Assembly (NCBI RefSeq): GCF_006716445.1
Contig: NZ_VFPA01000003.1
Coordinates: forward strand, 806,001-870,000
DNA length: 64,000 bases
Origin: Pseudonocardia kunmingensis
GTDB taxonomy: Bacteria > Actinomycetota > Actinomycetes > Mycobacteriales > Pseudonocardiaceae
Direction of reading: 5' to 3'
The notes under the pieces are model-generated. The model was not told where the DNA came from. It saw only the letters and a list, made by a program, of their open reading frames with translations, and made no database searches. Shown here in pieces: positions 6,179 through 14,716 of this stretch (position 1 is its first letter; every line of letters begins with the position of its first letter). The translations under genes were made by a program, and so were the position numbers.

Positions 6179-7630
6179 CATAGAAGCTTCGTTCGTCCGG
6201 ATAGGAGCCGCGAACACCATGTCGCGCGTGACGTCGCCGAACCGGGTGGCGAGCAGGTCGAGCGGGTAGTTCTGCCGCAGCACCCACGGGTCCGCGCTGC
6301 CCTGCTTGGGCAGGACGTCGGCCGCGCGCCGCACGTACCCCGAGGTGAGGGCGAGCAGCGGGCGGGCGCTGACCGGGCCGTCGTGCTCCGGGGTGGCCGA
6401 GCGGTGGCCGTGGGCGTCCATGTGGGCGAGCAGGCGGCAGACGTAGCGCGCGGTGAGGTCGGCGCGCAGCGTCCAGGAGGCGTTGACGTAGCCGATGCAC
6501 AGCGCGAGGTTCGGCACCCCCGACAGCAGGCAGCCGCGGTAGGTGACCGTGCGGCCGGTGTCGATCTCGGTGCCGTCGACGTCGATCCGCATCCCGCCGC
6601 CGACCTGCAGCTGCAGCCCGGTCGCGGTGACGACGACGTCGGCGGGCAGCTCGCGGCCGGACGCGAGGCGGACCGCGTCGGCGGAGAACCCGGCGACGGT
6701 GTCGGTGACGACGGTCGCGCGGCCCGTCCGGATCGCCCGGAACAGGTCGCCGTCGGGCACCACGCACAGCCGCTGGTCCCACGGCTGGTAGCGGGGCGTG
6801 AAGTCGCGGTCGATCACCTCGCGCTGCGGGATCTGGCGCTCGAGCCCCGCGCGCAGCACCCGCTTCGCCACGCCGGGAGCGCGCCGCGCGAGCTGGTAGA
6901 ACGCCGAGGTCACGAGGATGTTCTTCCAGCGCACGATCCGGTGGCCCAGCCGTGACGGCAGCCGCTGCGCGAGCCGGTCGGTGCCGGGCAGCGCGATGAC
7001 GTAGCTCGGGGAGCGCTGCAGCATCGTGACCTCGGCGCCCCGCTCCGCCAGTGCGGGGACCAGCGTGACGGCGGTGGCGCCGCTGCCGATCACGACGACC
7101 CGCTTCCCGGCGCAGTCCAGGTCGGGCGGCCAGTGCTGCGGGTGCACCACCTCGCCGCGGTACTCGTCGATGCCGGGCAGCTGCGGGCAGTAGCCCTGGT
7201 CGTAGCGGTAGTAGCCGCTGCAGAGGAACAGGAAGTCGCAGGTGCAGCGCTCGGTGCCGCCGTCGGCCGTGGTGACCTGCACCTCCCACCGCTGCTCCGC
7301 GCTCGACCACGACGCCGCCGTGACCCGCCTGCGGAAGCGCATGCGCCGGTCGATGCCGAACTCGGCGGCCGTGTCCTGCAGGTAGCGCCGGATCGTGGCG
7401 CCCTCGGCGATCGCGGTGGCCTCCGTCCAGGGCCGGAACGGGAAGCCGAGCGTGAACATGTCCGAGTCCGAGCGGATGCCGGGGAAGCGGAACAGGTCCC
7501 AGGTGCCGCCGATGCCGTCGCGGGCCTCGAGGATCGCGTACGTGCGCTGCGGGTGCTCGGTCTGCAGCCGGTAGGCGGCGTCGATCCCGGAGATCCCCGC
7601 ACCGACGATGAGAACGTCGAGATGCTCCAC
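6167..7630 (-). CDS. Flavin-containing / Baeyer-Villiger-type monooxygenase
   Basis: The protein has 487 aa. An FAD Rossmann motif VGAGISG lies at residues 9-15, and a second dinucleotide motif VIGSGATA lies in the middle. The sequence YRGEVVHPQHWP matches the Baeyer-Villiger fingerprint FxGxxxHxxxW(P/D) with Y for F. GTG 7630 is chosen because homology-like sequence begins there, although the frame is open further upstream. The IS110 insertion replaced the native C-terminal tail: after ...PIRTN the protein now reads IS-encoded residues and stops at 6167, overlapping the end of the IS110 transposase gene. Confidence 0.85.
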   Translation of the reverse strand: MEHLDVLIVGAGISGIDAAYRLQTEHPQRTYAILEARDGIGGTWDLFRFPGIRSDSDMFTLGFPFRPWTEATAIAEGATIRRYLQDTAAEFGIDRRMRFRRRVTAASWSSAEQRWEVQVTTADGGTERCTCDFLFLCSGYYRYDQGYCPQLPGIDEYRGEVVHPQHWPPDLDCAGKRVVVIGSGATAVTLVPALAERGAEVTMLQRSPSYVIALPGTDRLAQRLPSRLGHRIVRWKNILVTSAFYQLARRAPGVAKRVLRAGLERQIPQREVIDRDFTPRYQPWDQRLCVVPDGDLFRAIRTGRATVVTDTVAGFSADAVRLASGRELPADVVVTATGLQLQVGGGMRIDVDGTEIDTGRTVTYRGCLLSGVPNLALCIGYVNASWTLRADLTARYVCRLLAHMDAHGHRSATPEHDGPVSARPLLALTSGYVRRAADVLPKQGSADPWVLRQNYPLDLLATRFGDVTRDMVFAAPIRTNEASMSSR

Positions 7631-7645
7631 ACGGGGATCATCCCC

Positions 7646-7694
7646 GACGAACGGCACATTCGTCGGCCAGGAACCGACGGGAGTGCCGTTCGTC
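7646..7694. repeat. Intact copy of the GACGAACGGCAC palindrome
   Basis: The perfect 12-bp outer arms GACGAACGGCAC and GTGCCGTTCGTC enclose a smaller CGTCGG / CCGACG stem. It lies just past the end of the upstream DAO oxidase gene and before the monooxygenase start, so it can terminate or attenuate transcription on the minus strand. The same palindrome at 3496 is split by the IS. Confidence 0.65.
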
Positions 7695-8784
7695 AGAAGC
7701 GGTCGGCGCGGTACGGGTTCAGGTCCAGCCCGGGCTCCTCTCCGAGGACCACCTCGGCGATCAGCGCGCCTGCGTAGGGCGCGAGCGTGAGCCCGCTCGG
7801 GCCGAACCCGGTGGCCAGCACGACGTTCGGGTGCCCGGGCAGGGCGCCGAGCACCGGCCCGGCGTCGGGTGTGGCGGGCCGGAAGCCCACCCGGGTCTCC
7901 AGGAGGGTGGCGTCGCGCAGGCCGGGCGCCACGGTGAGCGCCTCCTGGAGCACCTCGAGCTGCCCGGCGGCGGTCACCCGGTGGTCGAAGCCGGCGCCCG
8001 CCTCCCGGGTGGCGCCCACCACGACGCGGGAGTCCTCGAACGCGAGCAGGTAATGGCCGCTGCCCGACGGCGACACCACCGGCCACAGCGCGGTGTCCTG
8101 CTCCGGGGTGACGCGCAGGTGGGTGATCTGCCCGCGCTGCGGGGCGACCGGGAGGTCCACCCCGAGCGGTGCCACCAGTTGCCTGCTCCACGCTCCCGCC
8201 GCGACGACCACGGCGTCGGCGTCGAGGCGTTCACCGTCGACGCGGGTACCGTCCACGGCCAGCGCGGCCGTCCCCGTGCGCAGCTGCGCCCCGCGCCGGC
8301 GAGCGGCGTCGAGCAGGCTCGCCCGGACCTGCCGCCCGTCCACCCGGGCGCCGCCGGTGACGTGCACGGCGGACAGCCCGGGCGCGAGCGGCGGGAACAG
8401 CGCCCGGGCCTGCGCCTCGTCGAGCAGCGCGCCCTCCCCTGCCACCGGGTGCGCGCCGGCCCGGGCGGCGACCCGGCGCTGGACCGCACGCAGCGCGTCC
8501 CCGTCGTGGCTCGCGACGAGCGCCCCGACGACGGTGTAGGACGTGGGTTCGGGCGTGTCCTCGGCGAGCGCGGCCACGAGCCGCGGGTAGTAGCCCGCCG
8601 CCGGCGCGGCGATCCGGAAGTGGTCCTCGTCGGCCGTGGCCCACGGCGAGACGATCCCCGCCCCCGCCGCCGTGGCGCGCCCGGCCTGCGCGTCGTCCAC
8701 GACAATCACGTCGACCCCGCGACGTGCGAGGTGGTAGGCCACACCAGCCCCCGAGATACCTGATCCGATCACGACGACGCGCAC
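7693..8784 (-). CDS. FAD-dependent oxidoreductase, DAO family
   Basis: This 363-aa protein opens with an FAD-binding motif VVVIGSGISGAGVAYHLARRG at the extreme N-terminus. Typical glycine / D-amino-acid oxidase family regions follow: DAVVVAAGAWS, RGQITHLRV, and a C-terminal NVVLATGFGPSGLTLAPYAG. The family oxidises amino groups of small amino acids or related compounds. GTG 8784 is the start, divergent from the methyltransferase gene 33 bp away. The substrate cannot be read from the sequence. Confidence 0.85.
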   Translation of the reverse strand: MRVVVIGSGISGAGVAYHLARRGVDVIVVDDAQAGRATAAGAGIVSPWATADEDHFRIAAPAAGYYPRLVAALAEDTPEPTSYTVVGALVASHDGDALRAVQRRVAARAGAHPVAGEGALLDEAQARALFPPLAPGLSAVHVTGGARVDGRQVRASLLDAARRRGAQLRTGTAALAVDGTRVDGERLDADAVVVAAGAWSRQLVAPLGVDLPVAPQRGQITHLRVTPEQDTALWPVVSPSGSGHYLLAFEDSRVVVGATREAGAGFDHRVTAAGQLEVLQEALTVAPGLRDATLLETRVGFRPATPDAGPVLGALPGHPNVVLATGFGPSGLTLAPYAGALIAEVVLGEEPGLDLNPYRADRF

Positions 8785-8817
8785 CCCGCGATCAGATCAC
8801 GTACGGAAGCAGGAGAC

Positions 8818-9657
8818 ATGACCGAGCTCGACACCGCGATCGCCGCGAACCGCGCCAACTGGGACCAGCGCGCCGACGTCCACGCGCGGTCGCGGATGTA
8901 CGACGTCGACGGGTTCCTCGCAGACCGGTCGGTGATCTCCCAGGTCGTCCGCAACGACCTCGCGGTCCTCGCGCCGCACCTGGAGGGCGCGACCGTGGCC
9001 GGGAGGTCGCTGCTGCACCTGCAGTGCCACATCGGCACCGACACGGTCAGCTGGGCCCGCCTGGGCGCGGTGGAGGTCCACGGCCTCGACCTCTCCCCCG
9101 GCTCGCTGGCGCACGCCCGACGCATCGCCGAGGCCGACGGCGCGGAAATCACGTGGGTCGAGGGTGACGCCCGCACCGCGTCGTCGGTGATCGACCGCCG
9201 GTTCGACGTGGTCGTCACGAGCGCGGGCACCATCGTGTGGCTGCCCGAGCTGCGCGCGTGGGGCCGCTCGATCCACGACCTGCTCGAACCGGGCGGGGTC
9301 TTCGCGATCCGCGACGACCACCCGCTCCTGGGCGCCATGGACTTCGAGCCGTGGGAGGTGACCGGCGACTACCTCAGCGGTGGCGGCGTGAACACCTACG
9401 ACGAGGCCGGCACCTACACGGACGGGCCCGTCGACGCCATCACGCACACCGTCAACCACGAGTGGCGCCACGACCTCGCCGAGGTCACCGGCGCGCTGCT
9501 CGACGCGGGCCTGGTGATCGAGGCGCTCGGCGAGCACCCGTTCATGGACTGGCGCCCCTTCGCGGCCCTGGAGCAGTGCCCGGAGGGCTGGCGCCTCCCG
9601 GAAGGCAGCCCGCGGATCCCGCTGACGTTCTCGCTGGTCGCCCGCCGCCCACGCTGA
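8818..9657 (+). CDS. Class I SAM-dependent methyltransferase
   Basis: This 279-aa protein has SAM motif I as SLLHLQCHIGTDTVSWARLG and the acidic motif II in VHGLDLSPGSL, followed by FDVVVTSAG. The ATG follows a purine-rich GAAGCAGGAGAC. It is divergent from the DAO oxidase gene and is followed by a 64-bp palindrome and a convergent ABC transporter gene. The acceptor substrate is unknown. Confidence 0.85.
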   Translation: MTELDTAIAANRANWDQRADVHARSRMYDVDGFLADRSVISQVVRNDLAVLAPHLEGATVAGRSLLHLQCHIGTDTVSWARLGAVEVHGLDLSPGSLAHARRIAEADGAEITWVEGDARTASSVIDRRFDVVVTSAGTIVWLPELRAWGRSIHDLLEPGGVFAIRDDHPLLGAMDFEPWEVTGDYLSGGGVNTYDEAGTYTDGPVDAITHTVNHEWRHDLAEVTGALLDAGLVIEALGEHPFMDWRPFAALEQCPEGWRLPEGSPRIPLTFSLVARRPR

Positions 9658-9666
9658 CATCCCAAC

Positions 9667-9730
9667 CCGCACCTTGGAGCCTTACTGCTGATTGTCGGGT
9701 CTGAAACAGCAGTACGGCTCCAAGGTGCGG
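9667..9730. repeat. Dispersed palindromic repeat (GCACCTTGGAGCC family), copy 1
   Basis: The arms CCGCACCTTGGAGCC and GGCTCCAAGGTGCGG extend inward to a 24-bp stem with one mismatch and a 16-nt loop. It fills the gap between the convergent methyltransferase and ABC exporter genes and is likely a bidirectional terminator. Copies 2 and 3 are at 29663-29725 and 36214-36278. Confidence 0.75.
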
Positions 9731-11704
9731 TCAGTCGGGGGTGGATGCGGCTGCGGCGAACTGGCTCTCGTACAGCGCTGCGTACGCGCCCCCCGACGCC
9801 AGCAGCTCCTCGTGGGTGCCCTGCTCCACGATCCGGCCGGCCTCCATCACCAGGATCAGGTCGGCGTCGCGGATCGTCGAGAGGCGGTGGGCGATCACGA
9901 AGCTGGTGCGGTCGGTGCGCAGCGCCGCCATCGCGTGCTGCACCAGCAGCTCGGTGCGGGTGTCCACCGAGCTGGTGGCCTCGTCGAGGATGAGCAGCGT
10001 CGGGGCGGCGAGGAACGCCCGCGCGATCGTGATCAGCTGCTTCTCCCCCGCGCTGACGTTCGAGCCCTCGTCGTCGATCACCGTGTCGTAGCCGTCGGGG
10101 AGGCTGCGCACGAACCGGTCGACGTAGGTGGCCCGGGCCGCCGCGAGCACCTGCTCGTCGTTCGCGGACGGGTCGCCGTAGCGGATGTTGTCGCGGATCG
10201 TGCCGCCGAACAGCCACGTGTCCTGCAGCACCATCCCGATGCCGGAGCGCAGCATCGCGCGGTCCATCTCGGCCGTGTCCACGCCGTCGAGGGTGATGCG
10301 GCCCGCGTCGAGCTCGTAGAAGCGCATGACCAGGTTGACGAGCGTGGTCTTGCCCGCCCCGGTCGGGCCGACGATCGCGACCGTCTGCCCGGGTTCGGCG
10401 GTGAGCGAGAGGTCCTCGATCAGCGGCTCGTCGGGCCGGTAGCGGAACGAGACGCCCTCGAACACCACGCGCCCGCAGCGCGTCTGCGGGACAGCGGGCC
10501 GCGCCGGGTCGGGCTGCTGCTCCTCGGCGTCGAGCAGCTCGAACACCCGCTCCGCCGACGCCACCCCGGACTGCAGCAGGTTCACCATCGACGCCAGCTG
10601 CGTGAGCGGCTGGGTGAACTGGCGGGAGTACTGGATGAACGCCTGCACCTCGCCGAGGCTCATCGCCCCCGACGCCACGCGCAGGCCGCCGACCACGGCG
10701 ACCAGCACGTAGTTCAGGTTCCCGATGAACATCATCGCCGGCATGATGATCCCGGAGATGAACTGGGCCCGGTAGCTCGCGTCGAACAGCCGCTCGTTGC
10801 GGGCGTCGAACTCGGCCTCCACCTCGCGGCGCCGCCCGAACACGCGCACCAGCTGGTGCCCGGTGAACGCCTCCTCGATGTGCGCGTTCAGCGTGCCGGT
10901 GTGGCGCCACTGCGCCACGAACTGCTTCTGCGAGCGGGCCGCGATCGCCTTGGTGACCAGCAGCGACACCGGGATCGTCACGAGCGCCACCAGCGCGAGC
11001 AGCGGCGAGAGCACCAGCATCATCACCACGACGCCCACGACCGTGAGCAGGGACGTGAGCAGCTGGCTCATGGTCTGCTGCAGGCTCTGGGAGATGTTGT
11101 CGATGTCGTTGGTGACGCGGCTGAGCACCTCGCCGCGGGGCTGGCGGTCGAAGTAGCGCAATGGGAGCCGGTTGATCTTCTCCTCGACGTCGCGGCGCAG
11201 CGCGAAGATCGTGCGCTGCACGACGCCGTTGAGCAGCCAGCCCTGCGCCCACCCGAACAGCGAGGCCGCCACGTAGATCACGACGACCCCGAGCAGGACG
11301 CGGCCGAGCAGGTCGAAGTCGATGCCCGCGCCCGGGACCACACCGGCGCCCTCGATGACGTTCGCGTACGTCTCGTCGCCCGCCGCCCGCGCCGCGTCCG
11401 CGGCCTCCTGGGCGGAACCGCCGGGCGGCAGCCCCCGCCCGATCACGCCGGCGAAGATGACGTCGGTGGCGAGGCCGAGCACGAGCGGCCCGACCACGTT
11501 GAGCGCCACGCTGATCACGCCGAGGACGACGACCGCGACCACACCGAGCCGCTCGGGGGCGAGCCGCCCCAGCAGCCGGCGCGCCGACGGCCCGAAATCC
11601 ATCGACTTCTCCGCGGGCATGCCCATCGACCCCCAGCCGGGGCCGCCGCGGCGCGCGTTCGTCATCTCGCGCGCCGCGCGGTTGGTCTCACCCGGGCGGG
11701 TCAT
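9731..11704 (-). CDS. ABC exporter, fused permease-ATPase, canonical half
   Basis: This 657-aa half-transporter has an N-terminal extension, a six-helix type I exporter domain (about residues 50-370) and a nucleotide-binding domain. Walker A is VGPTGAGKTT, the signature is NVSAGEKQL, Walker B is LLILDEATSSVD with the catalytic Glu, and the H-loop is FVIAHRLSTI. ATG 11704 overlaps the stop of the upstream half-transporter gene. The pair forms a heterodimer in which this half carries the intact catalytic Glu and His. The cargo is unknown, probably a lipid, peptide or drug. Confidence 0.9.
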   Translation of the reverse strand: MTRPGETNRAAREMTNARRGGPGWGSMGMPAEKSMDFGPSARRLLGRLAPERLGVVAVVVLGVISVALNVVGPLVLGLATDVIFAGVIGRGLPPGGSAQEAADAARAAGDETYANVIEGAGVVPGAGIDFDLLGRVLLGVVVIYVAASLFGWAQGWLLNGVVQRTIFALRRDVEEKINRLPLRYFDRQPRGEVLSRVTNDIDNISQSLQQTMSQLLTSLLTVVGVVVMMLVLSPLLALVALVTIPVSLLVTKAIAARSQKQFVAQWRHTGTLNAHIEEAFTGHQLVRVFGRRREVEAEFDARNERLFDASYRAQFISGIIMPAMMFIGNLNYVLVAVVGGLRVASGAMSLGEVQAFIQYSRQFTQPLTQLASMVNLLQSGVASAERVFELLDAEEQQPDPARPAVPQTRCGRVVFEGVSFRYRPDEPLIEDLSLTAEPGQTVAIVGPTGAGKTTLVNLVMRFYELDAGRITLDGVDTAEMDRAMLRSGIGMVLQDTWLFGGTIRDNIRYGDPSANDEQVLAAARATYVDRFVRSLPDGYDTVIDDEGSNVSAGEKQLITIARAFLAAPTLLILDEATSSVDTRTELLVQHAMAALRTDRTSFVIAHRLSTIRDADLILVMEAGRIVEQGTHEELLASGGAYAALYESQFAAAASTPD

Positions 11705-13434
11705 GCCACTTCCTCCGCACTGAACTGGGACGCGACGATCTCGGCGTAGGTCGGGCAGCTCGCCAGCAGCTCGTGGTGGTCCCCGATCCCGACCACCGCG
11801 CCGTCGTCGAGCACGACGATCTGGTCGGCGTCCCGGATGCTGGCGACGCGCTGGCCGACGACGACCACCGTCGCCGTGGCCGTGACGGGCCGCAGCGCCG
11901 CGCGCAGCCGCGCGTCGGTGGCCAGGTCGAGCGCCGAGAACGAGTCGTCGAACAGGTAGATCTGCGGCTGCCGGACCAGCACCCGCGCGATCGCGAGGCG
12001 CTGGCGCTGGCCGCCGGAGACGCTGGTGCCGCCCTGCGCGACGGGCGTCTCGAGGCCGTCGGGCATCGCGTGCACGAACTCGGCGGCCTGCGCCACCTCC
12101 AGCGCCTCCCACAGCTGCGCGTCCGTGGCGTCGGGGTTGCCGTAGCGCAGGTTGCTCGCCACGGTGCCGGAGAACAGGTAGGGCTTCTGCGGCACGATCC
12201 CGACCCTGCTCCACAGGTACTCGGGGTCCAGGTCGCGCACGTCGACGCCGTCCACCCGCACCTCGCCCGCGGTGGCGTCGAACAGCCGGGGCACCAACCC
12301 GAGCAGCGTGGTCTTGCCCGCTCCGGTGCTGCCGATGATCGCGGTGGTCGTGCCCGGCGCCGCCGTGAGCGTCACGTCGTGGAGCACGGGCGCGTCGGCG
12401 CCCGGGTAGGAGAACCCGGCGCCCCGCAGCTCGAGCACCCCGGTGGCGGCGGCCGGCGTGACCGGCTGCGTCGGCGGCGCCACCGACGACGTGGTGTCGA
12501 GCACCTCGGTGATCCGCTCCGCGCACACCGCCGCGCGCGGGATCATGATCACCATGAAGGTGGCCATCATGACGGCCATCAGGATCTGGATCAGGTAGGC
12601 CAGGAACGCCGTGAGCGCCCCGATCTGCATCTGCCCGGCGTCGATCCGGGCGGCGCCGAACCACAGCACGGCCACGCTCGACAGGTTCAGCACGAGCATC
12701 ACGATCGGGAAGACCAGCGCCATCAACCGCCCCACCCGCGTGGCCACGTCGGTGAGCGCGGCGTTCGCGCCCTCGAACCGCGCGGTCTCCTGCGGCTCCC
12801 GCACGAACGCGCGCACGACGCGGATGCCGGTGATCTGCTCGCGCAGCACGCGGTTGACCTCGTCGATGCGGGTCTGCATCACCCGGAAGCCGGGCACCAT
12901 CCGGATGATCACCGCGCCGACGGCGAGCACCAGCACCGGAACGCACACCAGCATCAGCCACGACAGCTGCACGTCCTCCTGCAGCGCCATCACGACGCCG
13001 CCGAAGCACATGATCGGCGCCGTCACGAGCATCGTGCAGGACAGCAGCACGAGCATCTGCACCTGCTGCACGTCGTTGGTGCCACGGGTGATCAGCGACG
13101 GGGCGCCGAAGCGGTTGACCTCCCGCACGGAGAACTCCCCGACCCGGTGGAACAGCGCCGCGCGCACGTCGCGCCCGAACCCCATCGCCGTGCGCGCGCC
13201 GAGGTAGACCGCGGCGACGGAGCAGACGATCTGCACGAGCGTGACCAGCAGCATCCAGCCGCCGACGGACATGATGTAGCCGGTGTCGCCCCGGGCGATG
13301 CCGCGGTCGATGATGTCGGCGTTCAGGCTCGGCAGGTAGAGCGAGGCCATCGTCCCGGCGAACTGCAGCAGCACCACCCACAGCAACGGCCGGGCGTAGG
13401 GGCGCAGGTGGGCCCGCAGTAGGCGGATCAGCAT
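11701..13434 (-). CDS. ABC exporter, fused permease-ATPase, degenerate half
   Basis: The protein has 577 aa: a six-helix type I exporter domain (about 1-310) and an ATPase domain with Walker A IGSTGAGKTT and signature SVSGGQRQR. Walker B ends LFDDSFSALD, so the catalytic Glu is Asp, and the switch is VVVVGQRVASI with Gln for His. This is the known asymmetry of heterodimeric exporters such as TM287/288. ATG 13434 overlaps the TetR gene end and its own stop overlaps the next gene, so all three are translationally coupled. Confidence 0.9.
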   Translation of the reverse strand: MLIRLLRAHLRPYARPLLWVVLLQFAGTMASLYLPSLNADIIDRGIARGDTGYIMSVGGWMLLVTLVQIVCSVAAVYLGARTAMGFGRDVRAALFHRVGEFSVREVNRFGAPSLITRGTNDVQQVQMLVLLSCTMLVTAPIMCFGGVVMALQEDVQLSWLMLVCVPVLVLAVGAVIIRMVPGFRVMQTRIDEVNRVLREQITGIRVVRAFVREPQETARFEGANAALTDVATRVGRLMALVFPIVMLVLNLSSVAVLWFGAARIDAGQMQIGALTAFLAYLIQILMAVMMATFMVIMIPRAAVCAERITEVLDTTSSVAPPTQPVTPAAATGVLELRGAGFSYPGADAPVLHDVTLTAAPGTTTAIIGSTGAGKTTLLGLVPRLFDATAGEVRVDGVDVRDLDPEYLWSRVGIVPQKPYLFSGTVASNLRYGNPDATDAQLWEALEVAQAAEFVHAMPDGLETPVAQGGTSVSGGQRQRLAIARVLVRQPQIYLFDDSFSALDLATDARLRAALRPVTATATVVVVGQRVASIRDADQIVVLDDGAVVGIGDHHELLASCPTYAEIVASQFSAEEVA

Positions 13435-14036
13435 CGGGGTTCCTCGGGAGTGGTGGGGGCGAGCAGGCCGTCGAGCAGGATCGCGACGATCTGCGGTGCG
13501 TCGAGCGGGTGGCCGTCGGCGATCATCGGGTGCGTCCCGGAGAAGACGAGCAGGCGCAGCACGTGCGCCAGCTCCGCCGCCGGGACGCGCAGCGCGTCCT
13601 CGTCCGGGCCGACGAGGTCGACGACCGCGGCGCGGAACCCGTCGTTGATGCCGGGCTGCGGCGGTTTGCGCATCCGGTCCGGGGGCCCGGCCCAGCCCAG
13701 CGCGTGGAGCAGGCCGAACACCTCCGACAGGCGCCGCTGCAGCACCACGACCGCCGCCGTCAGCCGCGGCCGGAGCGGGAGGGAGCGGTCGATCGCGGCC
13801 AGCTCCCGCAACGTGGGCTCCGGGTCGAACGCCTGCGCGACGGCGGCCTGGACCAGCGACTCCTTGTCGGGGAAGACGCGGAACAGCGTGCCCTCCGCGA
13901 CGCCCGCGGCCTCGGCGATCTGGCGGGTGGTCACCTCCGTGCCGTGCCGGCGCACCAGCGGCAGCGTCGCCGCGAGGATCGCGGCGCGCCGGGCCTCGGG
14001 CGCCATCCGCCGGGCGCGACCGCTGGGGGTACTCAC
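13428..14036 (-). CDS. TetR family transcriptional regulator
   Basis: This 202-aa protein has an N-terminal HTH: RRAAILAATLPLVRRHGTEVTTRQIAEAAGVAEGTLFRVFPDKESL split over helices 1-4. The C-terminal ligand domain is unassigned. GTG 14036 is chosen because the TetR fold begins soon after it; the frame remains open through the repeat array upstream, which is not believed to be coding. It leads an operon with the ABC exporter pair. A perfect palindrome 16 bp upstream is the likely operator. Confidence 0.87.
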   Translation of the reverse strand: MSTPSGRARRMAPEARRAAILAATLPLVRRHGTEVTTRQIAEAAGVAEGTLFRVFPDKESLVQAAVAQAFDPEPTLRELAAIDRSLPLRPRLTAAVVVLQRRLSEVFGLLHALGWAGPPDRMRKPPQPGINDGFRAAVVDLVGPDEDALRVPAAELAHVLRLLVFSGTHPMIADGHPLDAPQIVAILLDGLLAPTTPEEPRC

Positions 14037-14051
14037 TCCGACGAGAGTAAA

Positions 14052-14065
14052 TGAGTGCGCACTCA
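14052..14065. promoter_or_regulatory. Candidate TetR operator
   Basis: TGAGTGCGCACTCA is a perfect 14-bp palindrome just upstream of the tetR start. Position and symmetry suggest autoregulation of the tetR-ABC exporter operon. Confidence 0.55.
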
Positions 14066-14104
14066 GTAGGCGACCGGGTTTCGCCGCGAGCCGAATCCCA
14101 GGCC

Positions 14105-14665
14105 GTCGCACACCGACTTCGGTGGTCCCACACCGACTGCAGTCGGTGTGGGAGCACCACAGTCGGTGTGGGAGCCGCGGACGCCAGGGCACGGCGCTCG
14201 GACGCGCGCCGGCAGCTCGCACACCGACATCTGCGCTGCCACATCGACTGCAGTCGGTGTGCGAGGCCTGCAATCGGTGTGCCAGCACCACAGTCGGTGC
14301 GTGAGCCACCGCCCCGGAGGCGGCCGGCCGCGGCGTCCGGGAGGTCGCACACCGACATCTGCGCTGCCGCACCGACTGCAGTCGGTGTGCGAGGCCTGCA
14401 ATCGGTGTGCCAGCACCACAGTCGGTGCGTGAGCCACCGCCCCGGAGGCGGGCGGCCGCGGCGTCGGAGTTCGCACACCGACATCTGCGCTCCCACACCG
14501 ACTGCAGTCGGTGCGCGAGGCCTGCAATCGGTGTGCCAGCACCACAGTCGGTGCGTGAGCCACCGCCCCGGAGGCGGGCGGCCGCGGCGTCGGAGGTCGC
14601 ACACCGACTTCGGTGCTGCCACACCGACTGCAGTCGGTGTGCGAGGCCTGCAGTCGGTGTGTGAG
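14105..14665. repeat. Non-coding tandem array with a 126-bp period and 20-bp sub-phasing
   Basis: Five centres with arms CACACCGACTG / CAGTCGGTGTG (some with one or two changes) lie at 14129-14150, 14240-14261, 14368-14389, 14494-14515 and 14620-14641. Spacings are 111, 128, 126 and 126 bp. Around each centre, half-sites ACACCGA and TCGGTGT recur every 20 bp in mirrored orientation. The linker CACCGCCCCGGAGGCG is repeated between units. The region is otherwise without a convincing gene. It fills the 680 bp between tetR (minus) and an Ldh-type gene (plus). Confidence 0.85.
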
Positions 14666-14716
14666 TGATCTCCCCCGACCGGGGTTGCCTTCCGGCTCGT
14701 CGGTCATGCTGGGGCC

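Larger units (their letters stand above)
3537..6188 (+). mobile_element. IS110-family element, interrupted by an IS3-family element
   Basis: The ends are set by a CT dinucleotide at 3537-3538 and 6187-6188, as expected for IS110 core duplication, and by guide matches of the predicted bridge RNA. Without the nested IS3 copy (3789-5138 plus a 3-bp TGG duplication) the element is about 1.3 kb. It has a roughly 250-bp non-coding left end, one transposase gene (5138-6178) and a right end of about 10 bp. There are no terminal inverted repeats, as is normal for this family. It lies in a palindromic intergenic repeat, a target type favoured by IS110 relatives. Confidence 0.82.

Noticed and set aside
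3537..6188. The two IS transposase regions as one composite transposon
   Set aside because: The IS3 inverted repeats and TGG duplication lie inside the IS110 element, so this is a nested insertion and there is no second flanking copy.
11773..13422. 549-aa plus-strand open frame opposite the ABC exporter
   Set aside because: It is a GC-frame shadow of the ABC half-transporter gene, His/Arg/Asp-rich with no motif.
14037..14716. Long open frames across the 126-bp repeats on both strands
   Set aside because: Several frames are open at once because the unit length is a multiple of 3 and GC is high. The products are Arg/Cys/His-rich repeats with no ribosome site or family resemblance.
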